DNA of 64,000 bases from PVC group bacterium (GCA_003567005.1 PXBF01000107.1:1-64000); one strand, 5' to 3'. Numbered from the stretch's first letter, positions 42,325-51,755 are shown. Made by a program: numbers and translations. The notes: generated by a model from the sequence alone, not told the origin.

Positions 42325-44802
42325 ATGAAAACAGGCAGAAATATACTTTACTCTATCTTGCCAATCGCAGCTTTTATGTTGCTTTTCTCAAATCAGGCAA
42401 TTGCACGTGGTCGTTTCATCTACACCATTAACAACGACGAAGTTACCATTACAGGGCATACGAATCCTGGGTTCGTTTTGGTTATTCCTGAGACGATTGA
42501 AGAGCTTCCTGTAAGACGGATTGGGAATAATGCATTTTCTTCGCAATTCAGCCTAATGCGCATTATTATTCCCGACAGCGTTACAGAAATTGGGGATTTG
42601 GCATTCTGGAATTGTTCAAGCCTTAGTAACATAAACATCCCAAATAGTGTCACGAGTATTGGGTATTCAGCATTCCGATTTTGCAGAGATCTCACAAGCA
42701 TAACAATTCCCGATAGCGTAACAACTATTGGGGATTATGCATTTGCGAGGTGTGAGAGTTTCACGAGCATTACTATCCCCGATAGCGTTACCGAAATTGG
42801 AGATGGCGCATTCAGCGGTTGCTTTAGCCTGACCAACATTACAGTTGATGAAGCTAATCCTTATTACATCACTTTAGATGGAGTCCTATTTAACAATGAC
42901 GGAACCATGATCATTGCATACCCCGCAGGAAAAACAGCGAGTTCATACACCATCCCCAATAGCGTGACAAATATTGGCAATGATGCATTCAGCGGTTGCT
43001 CCAGTCTCACCAGCATGACAATTCCTAACGGCGTCACGAGCATCGGGAGCAGTGCATTCAGGGGTTGCACCAGTCTCAGCAGCATCACCATCCCCAATAG
43101 CGTGACAAATATTGGCAATGATGCATTCAGGTTTTGCACTCGCCTCACCAGTATAACAATTCCTAACGGCGTCACGAGCATTGGGAGTAGTGCATTCTAT
43201 GGTTGCACCAGTCTCAGCAGCATCACCATCCCCAATAGCGTGACAAATATTGGTAATGATGCATTCAGGGGTTGCTCCAGTCTCACCAGCATGACAATTC
43301 CTAACGGCGTCACGAGCATCGGGAGCAGTGCATTCAGGGGTTGCTCCAGTCTCGCTAGCATCACGATTTCTGATAGCGTGACAAATATTGGTAATGATGC
43401 ATTCAGGGATTGTACGAGCCTTACCAATATTACCGTATCCTCTGAAAATAATTTCTACAGCAGCTTAGATGGTGTACTTTTTGACAAGGATCTAACCTTG
43501 CTGATGCAATACCCAAAGGGGAAAACGAACGCCATATATAATATACCTGATGGTGTTATGGGTATTGGGGAATATGCATTCTATGATTGCCATAACCTCA
43601 CAAGCGTCATAATTCCCGATAGTCTTACGAATATAGGGTATCGTGCATTTGCAGATACGAAAAATCTAACAAATGTAATTATACCCAATAGTGTCACAAG
43701 CATTGAGTCTTACGCATTCCAAAACTGTACAAGCCTTACAAGTATTGAAATACCAAATAGCGTTACCAATTTGGGGCGAGGGGTATTCTTACAGTGCACA
43801 AGTCTCACAAGTGTCACAATTGGCGAAGGTATTACTAGTATACCGGACAGTTCGTTTGATCGTTGTTACAGTCTGACTGGCATTCAGATTCCAAGTAGCG
43901 TCACGAGTATTGGGTGGAAAGCATTCCAAGACTGCACAAGTCTTACCACCATTGATATTCCAAGTAGCGTCACGAGTCTTGGCTTTTGGGCATTCGCAAA
44001 TTGCACAAGTCTTACCACCATTGAAATTCCAAGTAGCGTCACGAGTCTTGGGGCTTGGACATTCGCAAATTGCACAAGTCTCAATTCCGTTAAATTCATG
44101 GGAAATGCACCGACCTATGATTATTGGGAGCCATTCTATGATTCCTACCCCACAATCTACCGCCGTATTGATGCAACTGGATGGGGTGATACCTTTGAAG
44201 ACCGCCCCGTTGAAATTTGGACAGAGGCTGGACACACATATACATTCAATGAAGGCGATACGATAACTTATACGGGCAATTTCAACCCCGATTCCATAAT
44301 AACCATCCCCGCATCAATTGACGGCAAAATCGTCACAAGCATCAGTGATAATTTATTTCTTAACAATACCAACATCACTAAAGTTACATTCGCTAGTTCT
44401 GTAACCAATATCGGGGACTATGCTTTTGGCGGAAGTTCCAATCTTGTATCTGCAGTATTTCATGGAAATGCCCCCGAAGCAGGAAGTGGCGTGTTTGAAG
44501 GTGCCGAGAACCTGACTATTTATTACAGACATGGAACTACAGGATGGGACGAAGCATTCCCTGATATCAACAAGGAAAAATTAACCGAGATAATTGCCCC
44601 TGAATTTATGCCAGGGAGAATGAGTTTCAGTGTCGTAGGGAAAGAGGGAATGGAATTTATAGTAGAAACCCGTGAAAGTTTAATTAAAGGCGATTGGATT
44701 CCTGTTTATACCAATATCATTTCAGATGGCGAATTTACTTATGAGGATACTGATTTAGCATTGCTCCCCTCCAAGTTCTACAGAATCATCAAGTCTGAAT
44801 AA
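42325..44802 (+). CDS. BspA-type leucine-rich repeat surface protein
   Basis: 825 residues with a signal peptide (ILYSILPIAAFMLLFSNQAIA). Residues 45-650 are some two dozen LRR_5 repeats of 23 residues: TSITIPNSVTSIGxxAFxxC-type units. This family (BspA, TpLRR) mediates adhesion in host-associated and particle-attached bacteria. The last 65 residues (MSFSVVGKEGMEFIVETRES, YEDTDLALLPSKFYRIIKSE) are a C-terminal domain of the kind found on exported PVC proteins and may serve as a sorting tag. It is the only intact gene in the island. Units of 138 bp at 42958-43430 are nearly identical at the DNA level. Confidence 0.9.
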   Translation: MKTGRNILYSILPIAAFMLLFSNQAIARGRFIYTINNDEVTITGHTNPGFVLVIPETIEELPVRRIGNNAFSSQFSLMRIIIPDSVTEIGDLAFWNCSSLSNINIPNSVTSIGYSAFRFCRDLTSITIPDSVTTIGDYAFARCESFTSITIPDSVTEIGDGAFSGCFSLTNITVDEANPYYITLDGVLFNNDGTMIIAYPAGKTASSYTIPNSVTNIGNDAFSGCSSLTSMTIPNGVTSIGSSAFRGCTSLSSITIPNSVTNIGNDAFRFCTRLTSITIPNGVTSIGSSAFYGCTSLSSITIPNSVTNIGNDAFRGCSSLTSMTIPNGVTSIGSSAFRGCSSLASITISDSVTNIGNDAFRDCTSLTNITVSSENNFYSSLDGVLFDKDLTLLMQYPKGKTNAIYNIPDGVMGIGEYAFYDCHNLTSVIIPDSLTNIGYRAFADTKNLTNVIIPNSVTSIESYAFQNCTSLTSIEIPNSVTNLGRGVFLQCTSLTSVTIGEGITSIPDSSFDRCYSLTGIQIPSSVTSIGWKAFQDCTSLTTIDIPSSVTSLGFWAFANCTSLTTIEIPSSVTSLGAWTFANCTSLNSVKFMGNAPTYDYWEPFYDSYPTIYRRIDATGWGDTFEDRPVEIWTEAGHTYTFNEGDTITYTGNFNPDSIITIPASIDGKIVTSISDNLFLNNTNITKVTFASSVTNIGDYAFGGSSNLVSAVFHGNAPEAGSGVFEGAENLTIYYRHGTTGWDEAFPDINKEKLTEIIAPEFMPGRMSFSVVGKEGMEFIVETRESLIKGDWIPVYTNIISDGEFTYEDTDLALLPSKFYRIIKSE
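42958..43430 (+). repeat. 138-bp tandem repeats in the LRR gene
   Basis: The sequence (A/G)ATAGCGTGACAAATATTGG recurs at 42958, 43096, 43234 and 43372, exactly 138 bp apart, each with long nearly identical following sequence. Each unit codes for two LRRs (46 residues). Confidence 0.93.
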
Positions 44803-44861
44803 CTGTGGGGTTTACGAAGTTTGAAAAACTGAACAGCAAAGAATCATTTTCTCTGTGCTAA

Positions 44862-45601
44862 CCCTTTCCCTCTCATGACATCCTTGAATCTGCCATAGAA
44901 GCCGCTCTTAAAGATGCCCCAAAGAATAAGACCGTCTTAAAGATAGCGTCTCATTTCTATTGGATGAATGACGAACCAAGTAAAGCAGACGAGGCGTTGA
45001 AGCGTTGGGCTGCTACTGAAAGTAAATCCATTGTTCCATTAGTTCTTCATGCCCAATATCTGTTTGATGATTTGTTAAACTATGACGTGCCGATATAACC
45101 GAAGCCCTGAAACGCAAGCCTGATTCTCCGATGATACTAGCGTTGGCTTATGATGGGGCACTACATGAGGGGGATGATGCAAGGCGGTTACATTGGGCTA
45201 TAAAATTAGTCAAGGTAAGTGACAGTCCTCATCATTACTTCCGTTGTGGAGTGGAATTAGCCCGTAACCTGATGCTTGAAAAAGCGCAAGATATGTTTCT
45301 GAAGGGGCTGGAGAAAAAAGGGTCGCATGTTTGGTGTTTGAATGGGTTAGGGCAGTGCTACCTTCAACAGCTTGATTTGGATAATGCATCTGATTGTTTT
45401 GAAAAGAGCCTGAAAATTGAAGAAACCGACCTTGCAAAGAATAACCTGAAATACATTGATTCCCTGTTACGTGGCAAATCAAAGGCAGAACTTGAGAAGA
45501 AGCAAAAGAAGCAATGGCAGAATCAATCCGAAGAGGCATTGCATCAGATATCCTTGGAAGAGCAGAAGCGTTTACTAGCGAAAGCATTGGTGGGTAAATA
45601 A
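44862..45601 (+). pseudogene. Frameshifted, 5'-truncated TPR gene
   Basis: A frame without start (after TAA 44859-44861) codes HDILESAIEAALKDAPKNKT ... LHAQYLFDDLLNYD and stops at 45096-45098. The -1 frame takes over within 10 bp (ADITEALKRKPDSPMILALA ... ) and runs to TAA 45599-45601 with TPR-like helices (SHVWCLNGLGQCYLQQLDLD). A single-base indel at about 45086-45095 would rejoin them. The missing N-terminus shows it was cut off. A translated remainder from ATG 45131 (156 residues) is possible. Confidence 0.7.
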
Positions 45602-45671
45602 GGATTATTGCCTGAAATCCTGCAAAAAGCTCTCACTGCCGTTCTCACAAAGCTATATTAAACAACGATTT

Positions 45672-45693
45672 ACGACAGGTTCTAGTTGTGGTG
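45672..45693 (-). repeat. Right inverted repeat of the island
   Basis: Reverse strand CACCACAACTAGAACCTGTC pairs with the left arm. The rest of 45602-45918 (about 320 bp) has no gene; it contains an imperfect GGATGC/GCATCC hairpin (45693-45735) followed by a C5T8 run near 45745-45757. Confidence 0.85.
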
Positions 45694-45918
45694 GATGCGG
45701 CGAGCCATTTGAACGGTGTCGTTTTTTCGGCATCCGCATTTCTCCCCCTTTTTTTTCGTTGCCTTTTTTGAATGCTCATTCGCATTTATGCAATTGCGCA
45801 AAACCTAATGATGTGTAATGATATCTGCGTGGTTGAGTGGTTATACATAGTGCCATTCTATACCATTTTGGCGAGCTGCATGACTTTGCGATTAAAATCG
45901 GCATATTCAAGGGGTGTT

Positions 45919-46464
45919 ATGAAATGTTGTCTTTTGCTTTTCCTGATAACGGTTTCGGTTGTTCAAATCAGCAGTGCCCAGGTGTACCGCGAGGGGAAAC
46001 CTTCCATGAGTCGGGAGTCCAAGATTGATGTTGTACGGATGGACTGGGGGGCGAAAAGCGAGCATTACGACAGGATTGTAGGAACCGTAAGGTTGTACAC
46101 CGAGAATATGAACGAAGTCTATTTTCCTGTACTGTTGACGTTCGATATTTACAGCAGGCATGCCGTGCAGCGTGAGCAAACGAATTCGCCTCGAGGCTCA
46201 CGTTCGACCACATCTCTGGAACCAGAAAAAATTGGAACGCTTCAGGTACGTTGCGATGCTAGGCGCTATGGATATAGACGGCGGCGCGGTTTTGTTGAAT
46301 ATCAGTTTTCTCACACCTTTCCCAGAAATACGGATGCGCACAATATTCATCTATCCAATGTTCGGTTCAACAACAGTCCGGTCTTTTATCGGATTTTATT
46401 CAATATCAACGGATCGCTGACGAGGAGCGGTTTTACGCTGCAAGAGCCCCGCAGGATGCGGTAA
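45919..46464 (+). CDS. Exported protein of unknown function
   Basis: 181 residues. ATG 45919 with AAGGGG upstream begins a signal peptide (MKCCLLLFLITVSVVQISSA). The mature part is beta-rich and basic (RIVGTVRLYTENMNEVYFPV, CDARRYGYRRRRGFVEYQFS) and could be a small periplasmic domain. It is the first gene beyond the island and is convergent with aspA. I do not recognise a family. Confidence 0.6.
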   Translation: MKCCLLLFLITVSVVQISSAQVYREGKPSMSRESKIDVVRMDWGAKSEHYDRIVGTVRLYTENMNEVYFPVLLTFDIYSRHAVQREQTNSPRGSRSTTSLEPEKIGTLQVRCDARRYGYRRRRGFVEYQFSHTFPRNTDAHNIHLSNVRFNNSPVFYRILFNINGSLTRSGFTLQEPRRMR

Positions 46465-46491
46465 CTGTGTGTGTGTACGCCTTCATGGCAT

Positions 46492-47886
46492 CTATTTATC
46501 TCCCAGCCGAGTGACATGTTCCGGGGAAATCAGTTGGTCGAACGTTTCTGTTGAGATGCCGTGATGGATTTTTGCGAGTTCGCGCAAGGGGATCCTGCTG
46601 GTACGTGCTTGTTCCAGCATTTGTGCTGCTGCATGATAGCCAATCCTGGATGCAAGGGCGGTAATGGTAGCGATAGAGGATTCTACCTGTTGTCGGCATC
46701 TCTCTTCATTGACATGGATGTCAGTAATGCAGTAGTCGTCCAGAATATGTGCGGCCCGCGTGAGTAGGGTAATGCTTTCGAGAAGGGCATCGGCCAGGAC
46801 TGGCAAGAAGGCATTCAGTTCCAGATTGCCCAAAGCGGCGGCTTGTGCGATGAGTTGGTCGTTGGCTTGGACGCGTAAGGCGGCTTGGATTACGGCTTCG
46901 GGGATGACGGGGTTTACTTTGCCGGGCATAATCGAGGATCCTGCTTGGCGCGGTGGCAGGTGCAGCTCACCGAAGCCGGCGTCGGGACCGGATGCAAGCA
47001 GTCGTAGATCATTGCATACTTTGTGAAGATTGACGGCACAAGCTTTGAGTAAGCCACTGACTTCAACATAGACATCTGCATTTTGTGTAGCTTCGGTCAG
47101 GTTTTCCGCTCTGGCAAAGCCAATCCCTGTCTTGGCGCGCAGCATTTCGGTGGTGCGGAAAATATAGGTGCGTGGTGCGCCGAGGCCACTGCCGATGGCG
47201 GTCCCGCCGAGGTTAATGACGCGCAATCGTTCCTCGCATTTATAGATGCGCCATCGATCGCGGGCAAACGCCTCAGCAAAGGCACTGAAGGTACGCCCCA
47301 TGGTTGTGAGTACGGCATCCTGCAATTGCGTACGGCCGACTTTGACAACATGAGACCATGTTTCCTCTGCCTGCTCGCAGTTTTTTTGGAGTTTTGTGAG
47401 CGTTTGGGTTAATTTTTGCACTTCCTGGATTGTTGCGAGGTGCAAGGCTGTAGGGTAGGTGTCATTCGTGGATTGGAACTTGTTGATATCTTCCAGTGGA
47501 TCGAGCACCGTGTATGTGCCTAGAGGGTGCCCTAGCAGTTCTAGGGCACGATTGGTGATGACCTCGCATACATTGAGATTGGTTGAGGTGCCCGCACCGC
47601 CTTGCAAGGCATCGATTATGATATGTTGATCGAGTTTACCTTGCTGTAGTTCCATGCAAGCGGTTTGTATGCCATTCCATAGGGGATCCGGCCAGGGGGT
47701 ATGCTCCTGCGCAGCTTGCAGACAGGCTTCTTTCACATACCCATATGCATGAATGAGGCTGGGGGCAATGCGGCGTTGCGTGAGGGGAAAATTCTCTGTT
47801 GCGCGTAGTGTATGTATGCCGTAGAGCGCATCGTGTGGGATTGTACGTGTTCCGAGACTATCTGTTTCTGTACGTGTCATGGTCAT
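46492..47886 (-). CDS. aspA: Aspartate ammonia-lyase
   Basis: 464 residues, fumarase/aspartase superfamily. GGAGTSTNLNVCEVITNRA, QSTNDTYPTALHLA and the signature loop GSSIMPGKVNPVIPE (with the catalytic Ser in the SS-loop) are intact. It splits aspartate into fumarate and ammonia. Aspartase is favoured over fumarase by the length, the short N-terminus (TETDSLGTRTIPHDALYGIHT) and the neighbour. It lies 24 bp after hydG on the same strand. Fumarate or ammonia supply linked with H-cluster maturation is a possible context, by inference. Confidence 0.9.
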   Translation of the reverse strand: MTMTRTETDSLGTRTIPHDALYGIHTLRATENFPLTQRRIAPSLIHAYGYVKEACLQAAQEHTPWPDPLWNGIQTACMELQQGKLDQHIIIDALQGGAGTSTNLNVCEVITNRALELLGHPLGTYTVLDPLEDINKFQSTNDTYPTALHLATIQEVQKLTQTLTKLQKNCEQAEETWSHVVKVGRTQLQDAVLTTMGRTFSAFAEAFARDRWRIYKCEERLRVINLGGTAIGSGLGAPRTYIFRTTEMLRAKTGIGFARAENLTEATQNADVYVEVSGLLKACAVNLHKVCNDLRLLASGPDAGFGELHLPPRQAGSSIMPGKVNPVIPEAVIQAALRVQANDQLIAQAAALGNLELNAFLPVLADALLESITLLTRAAHILDDYCITDIHVNEERCRQQVESSIATITALASRIGYHAAAQMLEQARTSRIPLRELAKIHHGISTETFDQLISPEHVTRLGDK

Positions 47887-47910
47887 GATTGTGTGTGATA
47901 ATCGCGTGCA

Positions 47911-49308
47911 TTAGCAGTAAACGTCGTGGCCTCCGGCACGTACACGTTCTACCAGGTTTCGGGCGCGGCGGGCCGCGTCAGGGTGCATGCCCGTGATCAC
48001 GTCATCTATCAGTTTTTCACCTGTGGCTCTGGTTTCGGGAGAGGCATAGTCATTGAGATACTCCTGATAAGTGGAAAGGGCATTCGGCTCACAGTGCATT
48101 TTAATATCACCTGGTTTGGCCAAATCCATAAAATCGGCTCCGGTGCGCCCCAGGCGATAGCATCCCGTACAGAATGAGGGTATGTAGCCTAGGGAAGCAA
48201 TTGAATGAATGACTTCATCAAGCGGCCGATGGTCACCTAGCGCGAATTGGCTGGCATCATAATCTTCATGGTCGGCGTATCCTCCTGGGTTGGTTCGGCT
48301 ACCGGCAGAAATCTGGGATACCCCGAGGGCAAAGGATTCTGCGCGCGTTTGGGGATTCTCGCGCGTGGATAAAATAATACCTGTATAGGGTACAGCTAAT
48401 CGCAAAATTGCGATAATTTTACGAAAATCATGATCGTTGACAGCATGAGGCGGTTTACTTGCCATCTCCGTGCCCGAGGCCGGTTCGAGTCGTGGCACGC
48501 TGATGGTGTGGGGTCCGACGCCGAATGTTTTTTCCAAATGGCGGATATGTTGCATGAGGGCCAGTATTTCAAAGCGCCAATCGGCGAGTCCGAAAAGCAC
48601 ACCTATACCGACATCATCGATGCCTGCTTGCATGGCGCGATCAATGGCAGTGATGCGCCAGTCGTAATCTTGTTTTCGTCCGCCGACATGTACGTTGCGA
48701 TAGGTTTCGCGATGATAGGTTTCCTGAAAGAGTTGATACGTTCCGATTTGCGCCTCTTTTAGTGCACGGAACTCTTCTACCTCTAATGGGGCAATATTGA
48801 CATTCACCCGACGGATTTCGCCATGATCGTGCCGTGTGTTATAGATCGTGGCGATGCTGTCTAATACATATTGAAACCCTTCTTGTGGGTAGGCTTCCCC
48901 TGCTACGAGAAGAACGCGCTTGTGTCCTTGGTCGATGAGGATACGCGTTTCGCGCGCAATTTCTGCCTGTGTCAGTGCGCGTCGGTGAATGGCGGTATTA
49001 CGCGCTCGAAAGGCGCAATATAAACATTCGTTTCCGCATAAATTGGAAATATACAAGGGAGCAAAAAGCACGAGTCGCTTTCCGTAGATCTCTTCTTTGA
49101 TATAGCGTGCCGTTTCGAATAGTTCTTGAAGCAATTCGGGGTCTTGGACATGAGCTAACAGTGCCACTTTGTCGGCACCAATTCCTTTCATTTCACGTGC
49201 TTCGGCCAAAATGTCGTTAACGGCCTTAGCATCGGGTTTGCGTGCTATATGTAAAATTTGTTGTATATCCGGTTCCTGTATAATCATGGTCTTGCCTGTT
49301 GTGTACAT
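47911..49308 (-). CDS. hydG: [FeFe]-hydrogenase maturation radical SAM tyrosine lyase HydG
   Basis: 465 residues. NLCGNECLYC (C91, C95, C98) binds the radical-SAM cluster. The C-terminal set FCTGCYRL ... KMHC follows C-x2-C-x22-C, which binds the second cluster, present in HydG and absent from the thiamine enzyme ThiH. It splits tyrosine to give the CO and CN of the H-cluster. VLFAPLYISN and YQLFQETYHRETY are family motifs. Start 49308 is the longest; 49287 (MIIQEPD) has a better ribosome site (CAGGCAAG). hydE, hydF and the hydrogenase itself are not in the window. Confidence 0.95.
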   Translation of the reverse strand: MYTTGKTMIIQEPDIQQILHIARKPDAKAVNDILAEAREMKGIGADKVALLAHVQDPELLQELFETARYIKEEIYGKRLVLFAPLYISNLCGNECLYCAFRARNTAIHRRALTQAEIARETRILIDQGHKRVLLVAGEAYPQEGFQYVLDSIATIYNTRHDHGEIRRVNVNIAPLEVEEFRALKEAQIGTYQLFQETYHRETYRNVHVGGRKQDYDWRITAIDRAMQAGIDDVGIGVLFGLADWRFEILALMQHIRHLEKTFGVGPHTISVPRLEPASGTEMASKPPHAVNDHDFRKIIAILRLAVPYTGIILSTRENPQTRAESFALGVSQISAGSRTNPGGYADHEDYDASQFALGDHRPLDEVIHSIASLGYIPSFCTGCYRLGRTGADFMDLAKPGDIKMHCEPNALSTYQEYLNDYASPETRATGEKLIDDVITGMHPDAARRARNLVERVRAGGHDVYC

Positions 49309-49438
49309 GCTTTTGAATGAAGGTTATTTATAGCACACTGGTATGGCAGTGTCGAGGTTCCGGTCGTGCCGTGCTTGTGTGCACGGTACTTTCGGCCTGG
49401 GGAGAGGGATGCGGAGCAAGACGCGGCAGGCGGGGCCG

Positions 49439-50122
49439 TTAAATCGGAGACCCAGCACTGGTTTCGATCCAGTGATAGGCGCGATGCACGAGCTCCGTGG
49501 CATTTTTAAGTTTGAGCTTTTGTTTGATGTGTGCGCGGTGCGTCTCGATAGTCTTTACGCTTAGGTTAAGCGATTCGGCAATTCGCCGCGTGGCGTATCC
49601 GCGTCCTATCAGCTCGAAAACCTCGAGTTCACGATCGCTCAAACGGTCAATTCCATATAGGTCCGTATCGCTTGGTTTTACTCCATCTACGATATCGCGT
49701 AATACTTTGGCAGACAATGCGCTGCTCAAATAAATATTCCCAGAAATGACAGTTCGTATTGCGCTGATGACCGTTTCTGCTGCTTCTTGCTTCATGACAT
49801 ATCCCCTGGCCCCAGCGCGGAGCGCGCGCTCGGCATACAGGGTCTCGTCGTGCATGGATAAGATCAGGATAGGGATTTGTGGTAAGCGGTCTTTGAGTGT
49901 TTTGGTTAGATCGATACCGCTAGTCCCCTGTAGCGAGACATCGATAATGATAGCGTCTGGTACGAATTGATCCAGTTTCTGTAACGCTTCAGTCGCGTTG
50001 CTGGCTTCATTGGCTACCGTGAGATCGGGTTCCTGGTTAATGAGTACCGCCATGCCTTGGCGTACGATCGGATGGTCATCCACTAACATTACGCTATATT
50101 CGTTTTTAATCGTTTTGTCCAT
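49439..50122 (-). CDS. NarL/FixJ-family response regulator
   Basis: 227 residues. The receiver domain has VMLVDDHPIVRQG (acidic pair), IIIDVSLQGTSGIDL (phospho-Asp) and ILSMHDE, VMKQ (T/S and K switch). The C-terminal LuxR HTH is LSDRELEVFELIGRGYATRRIAESLNLSVKTIETHRAHIKQ. It has no kinase next to it. ATG 50122 was chosen; the frame is open to 50152. The gap 50123-50300 holds its promoter and no gene. Confidence 0.93.
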   Translation of the reverse strand: MDKTIKNEYSVMLVDDHPIVRQGMAVLINQEPDLTVANEASNATEALQKLDQFVPDAIIIDVSLQGTSGIDLTKTLKDRLPQIPILILSMHDETLYAERALRAGARGYVMKQEAAETVISAIRTVISGNIYLSSALSAKVLRDIVDGVKPSDTDLYGIDRLSDRELEVFELIGRGYATRRIAESLNLSVKTIETHRAHIKQKLKLKNATELVHRAYHWIETSAGSPI

Positions 50123-50300
50123 AGTATCGCCGTATTTATTGGAATTACGCAAATTGATAAAATGATCATACTTTAGGTCTCAAAATATCAGTATATGCGG
50201 CAATAATCCATAACAAAGTCCCTTTTAAAATTTCACGATATCACGGTTTATGATCGTATGGGGCGTAAGATCTGACAAGAAAGAGCCGAGGTTGATTGTT

Positions 50301-51755
50301 TCATCGTGGTACAGCGAGTCGACCGTTAAAGAATTCGATGATGTGCCCACGTTCGGTGAGCCAACTGATGGGTTGTAGGAGTTCTTTGGCTTGGGGAGAT
50401 TCGTGATCGACGTGGCCGAGCAGGTCTTGCAGGATTTCCTCTCGTGTGCAACCGGGGTGATCTTTAAGGTAACGTAGGGTGTCTCGAATGGCGGGGACGG
50501 CGACATTCGGGTCAAGCGGTGTGGGCTGTACAGCTGTTACAAAGTGTATACCTTTCCCCGTGCCGGCTTTGAATACATGCAGGTGACGATTGCGCAAGGC
50601 CGCGCGTAGTGCCAACGCCGTGTGAATGGGAAACCGGAGTTCTCGCTGCCAAGCGTGATGAAGGGCAGACCGAATCACCCGGTCGCGAATGGTATGGGCC
50701 TCGTTTTCTTGTAGCACGACCTTGCGCGCGGACTTGATGTTATGTTCGATCACTTTTTGCAGCATGAATCGTTGGGCTTCGCGGAGCGTTAACGTTTCCG
50801 CATCTTCCTTTTGCTCTTCTGTCTTAGGTCGATAGATCGTTTGCGTTGTGCAGGCATTTTTCCAGCGTTCTACATCTTCGGGTTCGTGAGATATACGAAT
50901 TCTGCTGCGGTAGGTATCCAGGGGGATATGGCTATATTGTTGGGTATGGATTTGTTTGATGGCTTCCTGATAGCTGTGATGGTTTGGGGGACCTAGGAAC
51001 TGGTTGCTCAGGCCACAGATTGCGACACAGGTGAAAACCCCGGTAGGTGGTTCCAGCGTTTCGGTTTCTATATCAAAAAAGTCTTCGAGATGATCTTGGA
51101 TGATATGGTTTTCGATGGTTTCTCGTTCGAGTGATACAGTTCGGCAGCGCTGACACTGAAAAAATGCATTATGGGTTGTGTTGTCGTCTGCTATTTCCAG
51201 GCGCACATAGCATAATCCCTCACGAGCCAAAAGGAGTGCTGCCAGATCGAGAAGGGGATAGGCCTTATGCGTTGCGGCCACGCGTTTCGCCACTTCGGAG
51301 ATGGCTTTGCGCTCGGGCAGAAAGCGTGCCTCTAACAGGTTTGCTTGCGAGAAACCTGGAGCGGCAGCGTCGTTCCGCCTGCCATCAAACGTATTTTGCG
51401 AAGAGGAGGCCGTGCGGTTCGTGTGGTGTGGCCGCTGCCTCTCTGTAGACGGTTGCGCTTGCGCATCCTTTGGTTGTACTTTTCTGCTGAAGGTATCCGC
51501 TTCGCGATTGGGCTGTCGCCGATCTTTGCGGTTGCGCTGATCCCGTTGATTGCGATCCCGTCTTGTATGGTCTCGATGATGGGGTTTTTGGGAGGATGAC
51601 TTGCCGGTATTATCTTCGTGATCCCGATAACGACTAGCATGAACGGCATTGGGGGGGCGCCGCGCCCATTGCGGGACAAAGTTCAGATCCAGAAAGGCAT
51701 CGGTATCGAGTACTTGCTTTTGCTTATTATCTTTCGCTTCTTTTCCATCACCCAT
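50301..51755 (-). CDS. Large protein with basic N-terminus, unknown function
   Basis: 484 residues. Residues 1-150 are basic and low in complexity (K, R, D, Q, H; for example RRDRNQRDQRNRKDRRQPNR). The middle holds FFQCQRCRTV with a CxxC and a histidine pair (TIENHIIQDH), like a single zinc finger. The end (TLRYLKDHPGCTREEILQDL, ITWLTERGHIIEF-like) looks like a winged helix. I believe similar proteins occur in PVC genomes. The DNA- or RNA-binding look suggests a nucleic-acid role, unproven. ATG 51755 was chosen because the longer N-terminal end to 51824 has atypical composition. Confidence 0.6.
   Translation of the reverse strand: MGDGKEAKDNKQKQVLDTDAFLDLNFVPQWARRPPNAVHASRYRDHEDNTGKSSSQKPHHRDHTRRDRNQRDQRNRKDRRQPNREADTFSRKVQPKDAQAQPSTERQRPHHTNRTASSSQNTFDGRRNDAAAPGFSQANLLEARFLPERKAISEVAKRVAATHKAYPLLDLAALLLAREGLCYVRLEIADDNTTHNAFFQCQRCRTVSLERETIENHIIQDHLEDFFDIETETLEPPTGVFTCVAICGLSNQFLGPPNHHSYQEAIKQIHTQQYSHIPLDTYRSRIRISHEPEDVERWKNACTTQTIYRPKTEEQKEDAETLTLREAQRFMLQKVIEHNIKSARKVVLQENEAHTIRDRVIRSALHHAWQRELRFPIHTALALRAALRNRHLHVFKAGTGKGIHFVTAVQPTPLDPNVAVPAIRDTLRYLKDHPGCTREEILQDLLGHVDHESPQAKELLQPISWLTERGHIIEFFNGRLAVPR

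Larger units (their letters stand above)
41576..45693. mobile_element. Inverted-repeat-bounded island beside tRNA-Asn
   Basis: The segment is bounded by 22-bp arms (41576-41597 and 45672-45693) that match as inverted repeats. It holds, all on the forward strand: a gene fragment, an intact LRR protein gene, and a frameshifted TPR fragment. Its sequence is more A/T-rich with other codon use (many AAT, ATT, ACA) than the flanks. No transposase, integrase or target duplication is visible, so mobility is inferred from structure. The first 230 bp (41622-41850) show an open frame without a start codon and a perfect hairpin, and nothing recognisable. Confidence 0.55.

Noticed and set aside
42400..44100. 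Regularly spaced near-identical DNA repeats, CRISPR-like at a glance
   Set aside because: They are in frame, 69/138 bp long and encode LRR units; no spacers or cas genes.
47911..49308. ThiH as the identity of the radical SAM gene
   Set aside because: The C-terminal C-x2-C-x22-C set is that of HydG and there are no thiamine genes nearby.
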